From: Cyanophora paradoxa
Lineage: Eukaryota; Glaucocystophyceae; Cyanophorales; Cyanophoraceae
Direction: 5' to 3'
Assembly (NCBI GenBank): GCA_004431415.1
Contig: QPMI01000161.1
Location: 62,001 to 126,000 of the forward strand
DNA: 64,000 nucleotides
Within the stretch, counting starts at the first letter, position 1, and each line of letters opens with the position of its first letter. The notes under the pieces were generated by a model. The model was not told the origin of the DNA and did not search any database. It worked only from the letters and a program-made list of their open reading frames with translations. Positions 36,495 through 45,880 of the stretch are shown in pieces. A program made the translations under genes and the position numbers.

Positions 36495-37456
36495 TGGATA
36501 ACATATTATCTTACAAGAAATACCGCCAGAAGTTGATAAACGATAAAGTGACATTTGATGAAGCAGAATTAAAGAAACGTTTTATAAATTCCGAAGTGCA
36601 TCAGATATTCAAGAAACCAAAGAAACCAAAGACATTTCTAAGAATTGTTGCTATGCCTTATTCCTTTCAGGTGGACATAATGAATTTTAAAGGATATCAA
36701 ACCGCGAATAATGGGATTTACAAGATGATAAGTTTTATTGATATATTGAGTCGGAAGGCTTTTGTGTATCCGTTTAAGAAAAATGAAGAAATCCGTAATA
36801 TTTTGAATAAGTTTAAGGTTGAGGCAGGTAAGGTTAATGGATTGGCGGGAGATCATGAGTTTAGCAGTGCGATGTATAAAGAATGGTGTGATGCTAACGG
36901 TGTGAGATTATATACAGATGTGGCGAAAGATGACCATGTAACCGTTGGAAATAAGTTAGGAATTATTGACAGATTCACACGGACATTTAAGCAATATTTG
37001 AGGAAGGCGATGACATCAAAGGGAACCACAAAATGGATAGATTTAATAGGTGAAGTTCTTTCGATTTACAATGGTTCACCTCATAGTTCCTTAAAAGATG
37101 ATTCACCCAATGCAGTATTTGCAAGTGATCAGAAACAGCTTTTTATACATCTACGTGATGTTGTGCATAACAAGCATGTGCAAGAGAAGGAAAAGAAGGA
37201 TACAGTAAAACCGGGTGATACTGTGCGAGTGTTGGAAGGTAAAAAAAGTGCGTTTGAGAAAGAAGGCGCGCGATTCAGTCAGAAGGTCTATAAAGTCGGA
37301 AGATCTGACGGGAATAGGTTTAAGGTGTTGGAGGATATGGACGGAGACGAGAAGGAGGTAAAGAGGCGCTTTAAGAAGCAAGAGTTACAGAAGGTGAGCG
37401 TGAAAGATGTAATTAAGATACCGTCGCAAAAACGAATAGAACGAGTAAAAAGGTAA
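36494..37456 (+). CDS. rve-family integrase (retrovirus/polinton type)
   Basis: Inserts the element DNA, making the 5-bp target duplication. I choose the ATG at 36494, which overlaps the preceding stop as TAATG; codons upstream are non-ATG. 320 residues. The RNase-H-like catalytic core has VDIMNF (D61), GLAGDHEFSS (D120) and LGIIDRFTRTFKQYL (D159), where the last normally carries Glu. So the apparent triad is D-D-D, with 38 residues between the second and third. The SPHSSLKDDSPNAVF block after the core is typical of Ty3/polinton integrases. The C-terminal domain KPGDTVRVLEGKKSAFEKEG with YKVGRSDGNRFKVLED is an SH3-like barrel. No N-terminal HHCC zinc finger is visible. Confidence 0.88.
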   Translation: MDNILSYKKYRQKLINDKVTFDEAELKKRFINSEVHQIFKKPKKPKTFLRIVAMPYSFQVDIMNFKGYQTANNGIYKMISFIDILSRKAFVYPFKKNEEIRNILNKFKVEAGKVNGLAGDHEFSSAMYKEWCDANGVRLYTDVAKDDHVTVGNKLGIIDRFTRTFKQYLRKAMTSKGTTKWIDLIGEVLSIYNGSPHSSLKDDSPNAVFASDQKQLFIHLRDVVHNKHVQEKEKKDTVKPGDTVRVLEGKKSAFEKEGARFSQKVYKVGRSDGNRFKVLEDMDGDEKEVKRRFKKQELQKVSVKDVIKIPSQKRIERVKR

Positions 37457-37473
37457 ATGCTGTGAATCAGAAG

Positions 37474-37560
37474 ATGAAGAAGGAAGGGATTAAACCGAAT
37501 CGAAAAGTAACCGTGAGGAAGAAGTATAATTTAAGAAGTAGTGCAAAGGGTGTAATGTGA
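37474..37560 (+). CDS. Possible 28-residue basic peptide ORF at the right TIR
   Basis: Starting at an ATG near 37474, an uninterrupted frame of 28 codons (MKKEGIKPNRKVTVRKKYNL, then RSSAKGVM) ends at TGA inside the inner edge of the right TIR. It is very basic and ends in a YNLR motif. It may be a displaced C-terminal tail of the integrase or chance. Low confidence. Confidence 0.25.
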   Translation: MKKEGIKPNRKVTVRKKYNLRSSAKGVM

Positions 37561-37615
37561 ATCAATCGGAGATGTGGAAGTGTAACGGGTGTAACTGTGA
37601 ATGGTTTAGTGGTTG

Positions 37616-37824
37616 TTGTTTTTTATGGATTCAATCGATTAAATGGGTATTTCATCGATTGTCCGATGGTGAATTGTCGGGAATCTCTCGATTGTTGTAG
37701 GTTTCATCGGGAATCTCTCGATTAAATGGGTTTATTGGGTGGTGATATTTTCCGATTGTCGGGAATCGTAAAGTTGTTACTGAATGTCGTAAATAAAAGG
37801 CGCTAAAATTTGGGTGTAATGCGC
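37616..37824. repeat. 209-bp tandem unit, right TIR inner copy
   Basis: Reverse complement of 26080-26288. Directly abuts the outer copy. Confidence 0.9.
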
Positions 37825-38033
37825 TTGTTTTTTATGGATTCAATCGATTAAATGGGTATTTCATCGATTGTCCGATGGTGAATTGTCGGGAATCTCTCGA
37901 TTGTTGTAGGTTTCATCGGGAATCTCTCGATTAAATGGGTTTATTGGGTGGTGATATTTTCCGATTGTCGGGAATCGTAAAGTTGTTACTGAATGTCGTA
38001 AATAAAAGGCGCTAAAATTTGGGTGTAATGCGC
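37825..38033. repeat. 209-bp tandem unit, right TIR outer copy
   Basis: Reverse complement of 25871-26079, leaving only 11 bases to the element end. Confidence 0.9.
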
Positions 38034-40473
38034 ATATGTCATGTAGTGCTCGGTCCAGGCGAGGGCGTCGAGGGCGAGCTCGAGGGCGGGGGCCTCGAGC
38101 GGGGCCTGCCAGGCCGCCCCGCAGGCCTCCTCGAGCTCGAGCGCCTCGAAGGGCGCAGAGCCGTGCGCCAAGTCGAGCCCCGCCGCCTCGAGCTCCCCCT
38201 CGGGCCCCCCCCACGTGTACGCTTCGAACGCCTCCCCGGCCTGATCAGCATCCCACGCGCCCCGTGAGCGGCGGGGGCGTCGGCGCGGGGTGGCGCAGGA
38301 GAGGGCGCACATCGGGCGCGGCGTCGGGCGCGTCGACGTCGGAGGAGGCGGCCGCCTCGTCGAGCTGGAGGCCCTTCAGGAGGCGCCCGCAGGCGCCGGC
38401 CCCGTACGCGCTCGCGAACATCTTGCTCCCCATGTCGCAGTTGTACGCCCGCAGGTTGTGCAGGTCCTGCGACCGCCCCGCCCCGCGCGCACCCGAACGT
38501 CGGCCGCAAGGCGAGAGGGGCACATGGGGAGGGGGGCGAGGTGGGCGAGAGCTCGAGGGGTAGGCATCGCCCACCCTCTCTCTCAGCTCCTAGCGGCGTC
38601 CCCGCCCCCTCTCACCTTGGCGTCGCCGTTGAGGACGAGGCCGGTCCTCAGGGCGCCCTTCCGCGCCCCGCTCTTGTCGTAGAAGCCCTCCCCTGAACCC
38701 CGGAGGTCAGAGCTCCCGGAGCGTAGGCTCGGGGTGCAGGTAGGTGGCTGACCGCGCTTGAGGACGGGGCAGCGGGAGGCCGGGGCGTCCCTGGGGCAGA
38801 GGATGGGCACGTCGCGTCCCACGTGCACGAGGGGCACGCCTGTGTGCGCCGCGTCGCCGTCGCCAGTCGTGAGGACGACGGTGCTCCCACCGACCTGCGC
38901 GGTGCTAAGGAGGGGCGGATGGGAGGAGCAGAGGGCGGAGGTGCGGATGCGGCGGACCCAGTCCGGGAAGGTGCCGTCCTTGGAGTAGTGGAGGACGCGG
39001 TCGAACGAGACGCGGTCCCTGCGCGCGCAATCTCCCTCAGAGGGAAGCCGATGCAAGCGGGGAAGGTCGAAGTGCCGGGGCCGGCAGGCAGGACAGGGAA
39101 GGGCGGGGCTGAGCGTGGCGCACCCGGCGGCGCTGGTGAGGTCGGCGAAGAAGCGCGCGAAGGCGGCGTCGCCGGCGGCCCACTGCCCGAACGTGACCGC
39201 CTTCAGGCCCTTCAGGTTGGGCAGCGAGGCCCGCCTCGCCCCGCCCTCGCCCCGCGCGTCGGAGCCGACGTCGCCCCCCGGCCCCTCGTGGAGCCTGCGG
39301 GCCTCCTGTGAGAGGGGCGGGGAGGGGGCGGCTGGCGATGGGAGAGGGGATCCGGAGGGTGCGGGGGCGCCTGGAGCGGAGGAGGGCCTCGACGAAGGCG
39401 AACTGGGCCATGGCGCCCCCCAGCGAGTGGCCCGTCACCGCCAGCTCCCAGCCCCCGGCCCCGGCGCACGCCGCGTCCACCGCCTCCAGCGCCCCCATCA
39501 CCTGGCCCTCGTACGCGCTCCTGAAGCTGGGGGGGGGGGGGGGGGAATGAGGGGGGATACAGTTACAGCTTGAAGGGACGCTTTCGGCGCACTGGTTCTG
39601 AAGGCCGCCGTGGAGGGTGCCGTAGCAGCCCTCGCCGAGGGCGCAGGGCGCCGGCGTGACGTCCGTGTTCGCCTCGAGCTCCCCCGGGCCGTTCGGCACC
39701 GTACCCCGGAAGGCCAGCACGAGCTTGCACTCCCTCGTTCCGTCGAGCTTGAACAGGGCGGCCCCGGTGGGGCCCTGGCCGTTCGAGAACGCGAACCCTG
39801 GCGCCACCTGCGGGGGCGGCCGGGGTCAGGGCCTCCAAACCGAAATCATAGCTAGCCGTACGCGTAGGAATCGTAGATCAATGTAGCTACAGCTATAGCT
39901 GAATTTGAACTGTCCACCAAAAGCCTAGAGAAATTGCTACATGGAAGCTCTTGAGTTTTAGACCTCGATCGGGCCTGGGGCGCACCGGGAGGTGGAAGAG
40001 CTTGAGGATGGTGTAGCGCTCGTCGCCGAGGCGCAGGGCGCGGGAGAGGTCCAGCCCCGAGGCCGCCTCCACGGCCTCCGCCGGCCCCGCCCCCGTCGCC
40101 ATCGCGTACTCCGCCCGGAAGATCCCGTACCTGCGCGGGGAGGGGTACAATGCACGCTCGATCGCGACGGCACCGGATCGGAAGTGGACTGGAGCCGGAT
40201 CCGGAGCGCACGCTGCCTCGCTGAACACCCCCATCTTTTCTATGAACTCCTTCTCCGCCGGGGCTGCCGGCGTGGTTGGCGTTGGAAGGGGCAGGGGCGG
40301 AAGGCGGGGCGCGCGGGGCGGGGTAGAAGCTCACTCAGGTCAACGGGAGCAACGGGAGTTCCACCGTCGGCGAGGGACTTCGGGGGTATCCAGTTCTAGG
40401 GGGGTACGCGTGAGGTAGGGGTACGGTTAGAGTACGCGGGCCGGCTCACCCCCACGAGCCTGGGCGCGTTCAT
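37986..40473 (-). CDS. Host class 3 (Rhizomucor-type) lipase, 3' end altered by the element
   Basis: Triacylglycerol/ester hydrolase. The start MNAPRLV at 40473 is tentative. Exons then give PAEKEFIEKM, YGIFRAEYAMATGAGPAEAV, FAFSNGQGPTGAALFKLDGT and LVLAFRGTVP (about 39720-39690; oxyanion region). WELAVTGHSLGGAMAQFAFV (about 39455-39400) holds the nucleophile Ser in GHSLGG, followed by LKGLKAVTFGQWAAGDAAFA and VGGSTVVLTTGDGDAAHTGV. DLHNLRAYNCDMGSKMFASA (about 38465-38405) carries the likely catalytic His. All core parts are present. The original C-terminus was LDALAWTEH-stop. The element inserted inside the stop codon, so the frame now adds 19 residues encoded by the TIR (YMTYAHYTQILAPFIYDIQ) and stops at 37986. 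One intron contains a run of 17 G (39529-39545). Confidence 0.8.
38045..38049. repeat. Target site duplication AGTGC, right copy
   Basis: Direct repeat of 25855-25859. On the minus strand it reads GCACT, covering Glu-His codon bases and the first T of the original lipase stop codon. Confidence 0.85.
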
Positions 40474-41526
40474 GACGACGTCAGGCAGCCAGTTGCTCGC
40501 TGCCGCGAGGCTTGGGCGCGTGCGCGGAAGGCGAGGGGCTGGATTTGAGCGCGCACCCCCTAGCAATGTTGCCCGCAGGTCCAGAACCGCTGCGCGCGCG
40601 AATAAGGCGCGTGAGGTGCCGCGACGTCGACGCAGCCATGCCAGACACTCCGAGGCTCAGCCCCGGCCCACGAGCGCACTGCTTTTGAAATCCCTCGCCG
40701 CATCTTCGACCTTGTCGACAGCTGCGGCGGGCCCTCAGTTCGGGCAGCTGCAATGCGCTCGCGGGCGGGCTAGCCGTCCCGCTGCTGCCGTTGCAAGCGC
40801 GCCGCACACCTCTCGAGAAGAACCTCCGGGCCTGCGCGTCGCTCACGATAAGCTAATGGGAAATGGCGGGCGAGTCTTGGGCGAGCTGCCGACCTTGTCT
40901 TTGAGACCCATCAGCTGCAGGATCCCAGCTAATTATAAGCAGCCCAGCTGGCTTGCTGCACTGATCTAAGCGTTTCCGAGATGAAGGCAAGATCAGCCGC
41001 CACCCCGGACTACCAAGACAGCGACCAGGGCGGCGGCGGCCGAACTCGAAAGCTCGCCGGCGCCCGGCGGCCGCGCGCGGCGGCGTCCGAAGGTCGGGAC
41101 GCACGCGCGCGGCTCGCCGAAGTTGCAGGCTGCACCCTGCAGGCGGATCGATATCGAGCCTAGCTATAGTCCTCCTGGTGAACTCAACGCGGCGTTCGTT
41201 GCCAAGTTGGCCTGGGGTACCGCCATTGACGCCTCTTCACCAGCTACACACACGTACGTGCACAGCCGCCGGCGCGACCCACCTCAGCTGCTGAGCTGCG
41301 CATGCAACCGCGCTCCGTCAGTACTTGCTGCCCCCCGATGCGACCTCTCAGGTGCACTTCGAACTCCAACGCGTGGCGGCACGTGCACATGAGTTGAGAG
41401 GGATTGTCCTGGGGCCTAGCCTGTCTACCTGCCTGCCTGCCTGCCTGCCCAAGCACAGGCCTCGCTACAGCTAGCCTGCCTGCGACGGCGGCGTCGGCCC
41501 CCGGGGCCGAGGAGGGGCGGCCGGGC
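40474..41526. other. Host intergenic region
   Basis: About 1 kb with no recognised gene. It lies between the lipase start (-, 40473) and the stop of the AAA ATPase gene (-, 41527). It should hold the lipase promoter. A CTGCCTGC tandem run sits at about 41427-41450. Confidence 0.45.
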
Positions 41527-42807
41527 CTAGGGCTGGGCGGGGGGCGCCGGGGAGGGGGCGCGGGGGCCCTGGGCGCGGTCGCCGCCGAAGCCGAAGAAGA
41601 GGCGGGGCGGGGCGGAGGAGGCGTCGGCGTGGAGCGAGTTCCACTCCCGCAGCTGCCGCACGGGGAGCGAGTTCTCGACCACCGAGGGCCGCACCAGGGC
41701 CCGCGCCCGGGCGAAGTCCTCCGCCGTCACGGCCCGCATCGCGTCGGCCTCGTAGGGGGCGGCGGCCCCCGAGGCGAGCAGCTCGCGCACGGGCTCGTAC
41801 GCGGCCGCGATGCAGAGGTTCTTGAGGTCGGAGCCGGTATAGCCCTCGGTCGAGCGGGCGAGGGCCGGGACGTCGAAGCCGGGGGCGAGCGACTCGTCGC
41901 GGAGGAGGAGGGAGAGGATGGAGAGGCGCGCGTCGTAGTCGGGGACGTCGATGAGGACGCGCTTGGGCAGGCGCCGCAGCACGGCGTCGTCGAGGTCGAA
42001 GGGCCGGTTGGTGGCGGCGAGCACGACGACGCGCTCGCCCTCGGTCGAGCTGAAGCCGTCCCAGGCCGCCATCAGCTCGTTCTGGAGGCGGCGGCTGGCG
42101 TCGTGGTCCGCGGTGTGGCGCCGGCCCAGCAGCGAGTCGACCTCGTCGAAGAAGAGGACGCAGGGCTGCAGCTTGCGCGCCAGGCTGAAGATGGCGGCGC
42201 CGAACTTCTCGCTCTCGCCGAACCACTTGGAGGTGAGGCTCGAGGAGGAGACGTTGAGGAAGCAGGCGCCCGACTCCCGCGCGAGGGCCTTGGCCAGCAG
42301 CGACTTGCCCGTGCCCGGGGGCCCGAAGAGGAGGACGCCGCGGGTGGTCCGCCTGAGGTTGCCCCGCGCGAAGAGCTTCGGGTGCCGCAGCGGCAGGATC
42401 ACGATCTCGTGCAGGGCCGCCTTGGCCGCCTCCAGCCCCCCGATGTCCTCGAACCGCACCCCGCTGCGCGAGCCGTCGCCTCGGAGCAGGATACGGTAAC
42501 GCAAGGGGAGGCGCGGGGGGGGGGGGGGGGGGGGGGGGGGCCGAACGCGCACATGTCCTCGGGGCGGACGACGGAGGGGAGCAGCTGCTTCTCGGAGCTG
42601 TCCAAATGCGGGAGCACGCTCCGCAGCCTGCCGGATTTCAGGGAGGTCAAGGGGGTAGGGGGGTACGGGGGTAGAGGGGCCGCTGACCGCTCGTCGGAGG
42701 GGGCGCCGCTGCCGGGGCCGAGCTGGGGCGGGGCGGGGGCCATCGGGTGTCGGCCGCCGGAGAGGCCGAGGACGCGCTGGCCCAGCTCCCGCGCCCAGGC
42801 CGGCATC
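41527..42807 (-). CDS. AAA ATPase of the MSP1/ATAD1-spastin-katanin group
   Basis: ATP-driven remodeller. The main exon (about 42470-41527) is open for ~300 residues. It starts GVRFEDIGGLEAAKAALHEI, the standard entry to this group's AAA domain. Walker A is GVLLFGPPGTGKSLLAKALA, and a pore-loop stretch is SLTSKWFGESEK. Walker B is CVLFFDEVDSLLGRR; sensor-1 is VVVLAATNRP; the arginine fingers are in DDAVLRRLPKRVLID; and the lid has STEGYTGSDLKNLCIAAAYE. The C-terminal helix RQLREWNSLHADASSAPPRL matches plant and algal MSP1/ATAD1-like proteins. The first exon is less certain: a frame starting MPAWARELGQRVLGLSGG at 42807 and ending SSEKQLLPSVVRPEDMCAF is separated from the core by an intron containing 26 consecutive G. 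The C-terminus is extended by a Gly/Pro tail. Confidence 0.85.
   Translation of the reverse strand, partial: DAGLGAGAGPARPRPLRRPTPDGPRPAPARPRQRRPLRRAVSGPSTPVPPYPLDLPEIRQAAERAPAFGQLREAAAPLRRPPRGHVRVRPPPPPPPPPRLPLRYRILLRGDGSRSGVRFEDIGGLEAAKAALHEIVILPLRHPKLFARGNLRRTTRGVLLFGPPGTGKSLLAKALARESGACFLNVSSSSLTSKWFGESEKFGAAIFSLARKLQPCVLFFDEVDSLLGRRHTADHDASRRLQNELMAAWDGFSSTEGERVVVLAATNRPFDLDDAVLRRLPKRVLIDVPDYDARLSILSLLLRDESLAPGFDVPALARSTEGYTGSDLKNLCIAAAYEPVRELLASGAAAPYEADAMRAVTAEDFARARALVRPSVVENSLPVRQLREWNSLHADASSAPPRLFFGFGGDRAQGPRAPSPAPPAQP
42515..42540 (+). repeat. Homopolymer run of 26 G in an intron
   Basis: A 26-base guanine tract in the intron of the AAA ATPase gene (on the coding strand a polyC tract near the 3' splice site). 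Length may vary between individuals or be an assembly estimate. A 17-G run at 39529-39545 in the lipase gene is similar. Confidence 0.85.
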
Positions 42808-43365
42808 GGGGGGCCCTCCGGCCCCACGTCCGGCCTCCGCCCGCGTCCCACGAGCTCCTGCACGGCCGCCGTCGGTCAGGGGCGGCGAGGGCCGAGGCGC
42901 CGGAAAACGAAGGAAAGGAGGCGAGGAGGAGAAAGGGGCGGGGGCGGGATGTGTGTGGCCGGCTGAAATGGCCGACGGGCCAGAGGGAGGGGCCCGGCGG
43001 TAAAGTGAGGCGGCGTCTCTCTGGGACTCCAACTGAACCGGAGGCGCACAGCGCTGGCGCGCGGCCCGTCGCCGACGGGCAGTGTTGGCGTCCCGCCGCG
43101 GGAGCTAGGAGGGGGCGGCGAGGGGCGGCGAGGGGTGGGGAGTGTCGCCGAAGCGTATGACCGGCGGGCACGGGATCGGCCCAACGGTAAAGTGAGTTCG
43201 GCTGGTCTTCTCCCGCGCCTTTTGACCCGAACGGCGACCGAAGACGCGCCGAGCGGGCTTCGAAACGCGGGATGAAATAGGGAGCTGGGGGCTAGAGGAG
43301 GGAGCTAGCGGTGGTGTGTAGCGGAGCTGTATAACCGACGCCCCTCGAGGCGGGCGGCGGGCAAG
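42808..43365. other. Intergenic region upstream of the AAA ATPase gene
   Basis: No convincing exon. May contain the leader exon and promoter of the minus-strand AAA ATPase and the 3' UTR of the next minus-strand gene. Confidence 0.35.
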
Positions 43366-45480
43366 TTAGTCCGCGTGGCTCTGGAATACACTTTGACCCG
43401 TGCCGCGCACCCCGGGGCGAGCCCCGGTAGCGGACAGGCTTCGAAGTATTCCGTCCCGTCCCAAAGAAACGAAAGGCGAAAGAAGAAAGCGGAAAAGGCG
43501 AAGCACATGGAAGAACGAACGAACCGTGAGGGCGATCCAGAAGCGGAGCGGGAAGGGCTGGGGCGCGGAAGAAGAAGAGGAGGAGGAGGAAGGGGAGGAG
43601 GCGGCGGCGCGCTTGTGGAAGGCCTGGGCGGAGGTGTAGGCCATGAGGACGAGGCGCTTGGCGTCGTCCTCGTCGAGGACGAAGCTGCCGAGCTTGGCGC
43701 GCAGGCCCGGCAGCTGCGTCGCCTCGTCCCGCCCCAGCTCCTCGTACCGCGGCCCCAGCGGCCGCAGCACGCTCTGCCCCCGACGCCCCTCAGCGGCGCT
43801 CGCGCCAGCGGCGCTCGACCCATCTGAGCGAGCGAGCTCACCCGGATGAGGTGGAGGTTCTGCTGCGCGATCTCCTCCTTCTCGTCCCGCGCGAGCCGAT
43901 CCGCCCAGCGCGCCGCCCGCTCGGGGCCCAGCGGGGGGAGGACGGCGACCTCCTGCGGGCAGAGCTGCCGCTGCGCGCGGCACGCGACGAGCGCCTCAGC
44001 AAGCGCTCGCGCCGCCCACGGAGGAGGAAGGAAGGAGGGGACCTGGAGGTTCGTGATGAGGGCCTCGGAGCGGTTGGAGCGGCGCTGCCGCCACCCCTCC
44101 TCCTCCTCCAGCTCGTCCTCCAGGTCGCCCACCTCCTGCACGCGCCCCGGCCACCATCACCACCGCCGCCGCCGAGAGGCGAGGCGCGGGGGTAGAGCGC
44201 ACATAGGGCTCGTCGTCGTCGTCGTCGTCGTCCTCGTCGTCGTCCTCGTGCTGGAGGGAGGACGAGGCGGGGCGCGTCAAGCGGGGCGCAGGGGTGCGAG
44301 TGGGGGGCGGGAGGGCAAGGGGACGAGCCTCCTGGGCGGAGAATTGCATGCGCTGCTCGTGGTCGGAGAAGGTGGCGCTCCCGACGACCATCACCCGCCA
44401 GTTCTGCCCGGCCTCGACGCCGGCGCGTGCCTCCAGCTCCCTCAGCGCCTCCTGCATCCGCCTCCGCCCGGACTCGAGCAGCTGCTCCCGCGGCCGCTTC
44501 CCCTCCGGCTTCCCCTCCGCCTTCTCCGGCTTGACCAGGCGGCCCTTCTTCGGCACGAGCCGCGGGCCCTTCTCCGCCTTCTCCGCCTTTTCGCCGCCGC
44601 CAGCGGCCGCCGCCCCCGCCGCAGGGGCGGCCGAGTCCGCCGGGGCCTTCTCAGCGGCCAGCACGAGGGCGGGGCGCTCCCCCGGCCGCTGCGCCGTCGC
44701 CTCCTCGAGCGCCCTGCGAGCCGCCGAGGTCGGCCGCGGCGCGCGCGAGCAAGGAAGGAAGGAGAAGAAGGGCGGACCGGAGGAAGAGGTGGAACTTCTC
44801 GGCGTGGGACTGGTTGAGGAGCGTGCGGGAGAGGCACCCGTTGCCGATGAAGAGCACGGCCGGCGTGATCGACGGGTGCGCGTCGGCGGCCGCCGGCTTG
44901 GCGGCGCGGTGCTCAACGACCGACTCGAATATCTTGGAGAGGAGGAAGTCCTCGAAGGCCTGGTCCCACGGCGGCTTGAAGTTGCTGTCGTCCGCGCCGA
45001 ACAGCGTCTGGCTGGCGATGCCGGCCGTCGCCTCCGCCTCCGCCGCAGCGGCGGTCTCCTCCGCGGCCGGAGGCGGGGCGGGGCCGCCCTCGTTCACGGC
45101 CGCCTTCAGCGCAGAAGGCACGTCCTGCCCGGGCAGGGCCGCGGCGCGCGCGGACGTGGATCTCCTGCGCTTCTCCTGCTGCTGTTTGAAGTGATCGAGG
45201 TCGTATTGGGACGGGTCGTTGACGAAGGCAGCGCCGTGAACCGACGCCACCGCCTCCGCGAGGCGCCGCATGTACAGGTGCGAGCCATCGGGGCCCCTGA
45301 TGCAGACACCGAAGCCGAGGGAGTTGAGAAGGGCACCGATGCCGCGGAGCTCGTCGTCTGACAGCGGCTGCAGGCGCGCCGATGCTATGGAATCCAGCAG
45401 GTGCTCAATGTGCTCGTTGTTGCTATTGGCGTACTCTTCCGCAATTGCTACAAACTCCGGATGCCGCGGCCGCGTGAAGT
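43366..45480 (-). CDS. Unrecognised Lys/Glu-rich multi-exon protein
   Basis: I do not recognise the family. Several minus-strand exons look genuinely coding. FVAIAEEYANSNNEHIEHLL and LSDDELRGIGALLNSLGFGV (about 45450-45320) are followed by HLYMRRLAEAVASVHGAAFV and PSQYDLDHFKQQQEKRRR (to about 45160). PWDQAFEDFLLSKIFESVVE and AVLFIGNGCLSRTLLNQSHA run to about 44800. A Lys/Glu-rich segment is GEKAEKAEKGPRLVPKKGRL (about 44600-44540). RRRMQEALRELEARAGVEAG and WRVMVVGSATFSDHEQRMQF lie at about 44470-44340. An Asp-run (EDDDEDDDDDDDE) and the late exons EEIAQQNLHLIR and LGSFVLDEDDAKRLVLMAYT (about 43690-43640) finish it. The end may include a hydrophobic segment (RFWIALTVRSFFHVLRLFRF). Exon borders and both ends are approximate. 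Confidence 0.5.
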
Positions 45481-45880
45481 GATGATCGCCGTCGGGAGCG
45501 GCCGCAGGCGAAGCGGCAGGAGGCTCGTTTGGCGGTGCGGGAGGTATTGCCGCTGAGCCGTATCGCCTCCTGTGGTGTATCCAACTCGCCGCGACGGTTG
45601 AACGCGCTCGCCTGTGCCTCGACCCGGCGAGGGCGGAGCCATCTGCGGAAGCGCGTCAGCAGGCCGGCTCGTTCGACGAAGCCGATCACGGGATGAGGTC
45701 TTCTCACCGTTCGTGTGCGCGATTGGAGCGCGTCGCGGGCTTTCTAGGGGCACGCGCGCGGGCGGCAGGCCATCACGCGAGTGGGCGGGCTGAACGCTTC
45801 GAAGCAGCCTCAGGTGCTTCAGCGTCACCCTCGCGTCGAGCCCGTGGGCCCTTCGAATCGCCAGCATCGAGCCTGCCTGT
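45481..45880. other. Divergent promoter region upstream of SEN1-like gene
   Basis: No exon supported. Lies between the likely start of the minus-strand gene and the plus-strand helicase gene. Confidence 0.35.

Larger units (their letters stand above)
25860..38044. mobile_element. Integrated polinton-like virus, 12185 bp
   Basis: A self-contained AT-richer block in very GC-rich host DNA, bounded by 497-bp perfect or near-perfect inverted repeats and a 5-bp target duplication. It encodes the hallmark set of polinton-like viruses/virophages: double-jelly-roll major capsid protein, penton-like minor capsid protein, FtsK/HerA packaging ATPase, retrovirus-type integrase and a replicase (PolB-like palm plus SF1 helicase). 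It is intron-free, with short AT-rich gaps between genes. Only one clear lesion is visible (a frameshift in the replicase), so integration looks recent. The element's subgroup within the Polinton/PLV/virophage continuum needs a capsid phylogeny. It is not a retrotransposon: no reverse transcriptase is present. Confidence 0.95.
37548..38044. repeat. Right terminal inverted repeat (497 bp)
   Basis: Reverse complement of 25860-26356. Ends GCGCATATGTCATGT directly before the target duplication AGTGC. Within it, minus-strand bases 38044 to 37986 now serve as the final codons of the host lipase. Confidence 0.92.
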
